From the NCBI RefSeq assembly GCF_900114925.1, contig NZ_FOUR01000003.1, forward strand, positions 372,001 through 436,000: a DNA stretch of 64,000 bases. Direction: 5' to 3'. Both the position numbers and the translations under genes were made by a program. The notes under the pieces are model-generated. The model was given only the letters and a program-made list of their open reading frames with translations, had not been told where the DNA came from and made no database searches. The stretch is from Marinobacter pelagius (lineage in GTDB: Bacteria; Pseudomonadota; Gammaproteobacteria; Pseudomonadales; Oleiphilaceae). Shown one piece after another: positions 63,364-64,000 of this stretch (position 1 is the stretch's first letter; each line of letters starts with the position of its first letter).

Positions 63364-64000
63364 TCAGGCCCGCTTGCGCACCACCTGGTATTTCCGTCCG
63401 AAATACTCCACCGGCACGCTCAGCATGTGCACCAGGCGGGTGAACGGGAACAGTACGAAGATGGTCAGGCCCAGGAAGATGTGGGTCTTGTAGATCCAGT
63501 TCACATCCGCGATGTAGTCCGCCACGCCAGAGCCCTGCAGGGTGAAGATGCCCTGCGCCCAGGCTGTGAACTTGAGCATGGTGGCACCATCCAGGTGGCC
63601 CATGGTGGGCAGGATGGTGAGCAGGCCGAGGGCCAGCTGGATCACCAGGATGATGATGATCATGTTGTCAGCGAAGGTGCTGCTGGCCTGTACCCGCGGG
63701 TCAGTCATGCGGCGGTAGGCGAGCATTCCGCCACCGATGATCGCCATCACGCCGGCGATGCCGCCAACCACAATGGCCATCACCTGTTTCTGGCCCGGGG
63801 TCATCAACCATTCATAGGCCCAGTGGGGTGTCAGCAGACCGACCAGGTGACCAAAGAAAACCACCAATACTCCTACGTGAAAGAGCACAGAGGCCACTAT
63901 CATGTTTTTCTTGCGCAGCATCTGGCTGGAGTGAGCCTTCCAGGTGAACTGGCCATGGTCATAGCGCGCCCAGGTACCGACAAACAGTACGATCAGGGCG
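63364..64000 (-). CDS. narI: Respiratory nitrate reductase gamma subunit, 5' part outside window
   Basis: This is the cytochrome b subunit of the membrane-bound nitrate reductase; it oxidises quinol and passes electrons to NarH. The frame is complete at its 3' end and open through the right edge, so about 211 codons are present and the N-terminus is missing. Heme-ligand histidines appear in VLFHVGVLVVFFGHLVG and KTHIFLGLTIFVLFPFTRLVHML. The C-terminus EYFGRKYQVVRKR is typical of NarI. The rest of narGHJ presumably lies beyond the edge. Confidence 0.95.
   Translation of the reverse strand, partial: ALIVLFVGTWARYDHGQFTWKAHSSQMLRKKNMIVASVLFHVGVLVVFFGHLVGLLTPHWAYEWLMTPGQKQVMAIVVGGIAGVMAIIGGGMLAYRRMTDPRVQASSTFADNMIIIILVIQLALGLLTILPTMGHLDGATMLKFTAWAQGIFTLQGSGVADYIADVNWIYKTHIFLGLTIFVLFPFTRLVHMLSVPVEYFGRKYQVVRKRA

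Noticed and set aside
1..64000. tRNA, rRNA genes or CRISPR arrays
   Set aside because: No tRNA-like cloverleaf motifs, rRNA stretches or regularly spaced direct repeats were recognised by eye on either strand.

Overview
This window is a chromosomal segment of a GC-rich marine gammaproteobacterium, almost certainly a Marinobacter. The grounds are: a wax ester synthase/DGAT closely resembling the Marinobacter WS2 type; a complete nosRZDFYL set; and the Pseudomonas/Marinobacter gene order tkt-epd-pgk-fba opposite an ArsR-methyltransferase regulator and metK. No rRNA, tRNA, CRISPR array or intact insertion sequence was seen.

Layout. 1-6.9 kb: the 5' part of a secreted protein, then central carbon genes on the minus strand (fba, pgk, epd, tkt). 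7-12.2 kb: the methyl cycle on the plus strand (a SahR-like regulator, metK, ahcY, metF) with palindromic operators. 12.5-14.8 kb: a polar amino acid ABC transporter. 14.9-18.9 kb: an accessory patch with a small secreted protein and an overlapping three-gene operon of unknown function ending in a trypsin-like protease with a discoidin-like tail. 19-25.5 kb: bioA behind a BirA-type operator, rsmE, DUF445, YihY and FadL genes. 25.5-30.8 kb: a five-gene envelope operon (CsgG-like, unknown, LpoB, YcfL, COG3014). 31-43.4 kb: a hydroxyacid dehydrogenase, tpm, the yeaG-yeaH-spoVR stress operon, a PhoD-like phosphatase, a TrpB-like enzyme and a TonB receptor. 43.6-49.4 kb: lrgAB, the wax ester synthase, and the desT/desCB desaturase module. 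49.4-64 kb: a nitrogen-oxide island (nsrR, dnrN, moaA, nosLYFDZR, two small nos-linked genes, a Dnr/FNR-like regulator, a PpiC isomerase and the start of nar with narI).

How it fits together: the right third supports anaerobic respiration of nitrate and nitrous oxide, with NO sensing (NsrR, Dnr) and NO damage repair (DnrN). MoaA feeds molybdenum cofactor to nitrate reductase. The lipid genes suit a hydrocarbon- and fatty-acid-using, wax-storing bacterium. The left third holds housekeeping metabolism.

The most unusual signal is a family of seven intergenic elements at 2409, 9526, 9751, 21304, 52261, 56113 and 62355. Each has 21-29 bp near-perfect inverted arms that are specific to the locus, closing over a conserved core of 52-58 nt that folds into two small hairpins. 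On one strand all fourteen loops carry CANGGAYG, the Csr/Rsm (CsrA) binding consensus. All four A-C mismatches in the arms become G-U pairs on that same strand. This suggests a dispersed structured RNA that may bind CsrA/RsmA. A second, unrelated palindromic repeat family (GGGGTCAGATGAA...) is scattered among the same intergenic regions.
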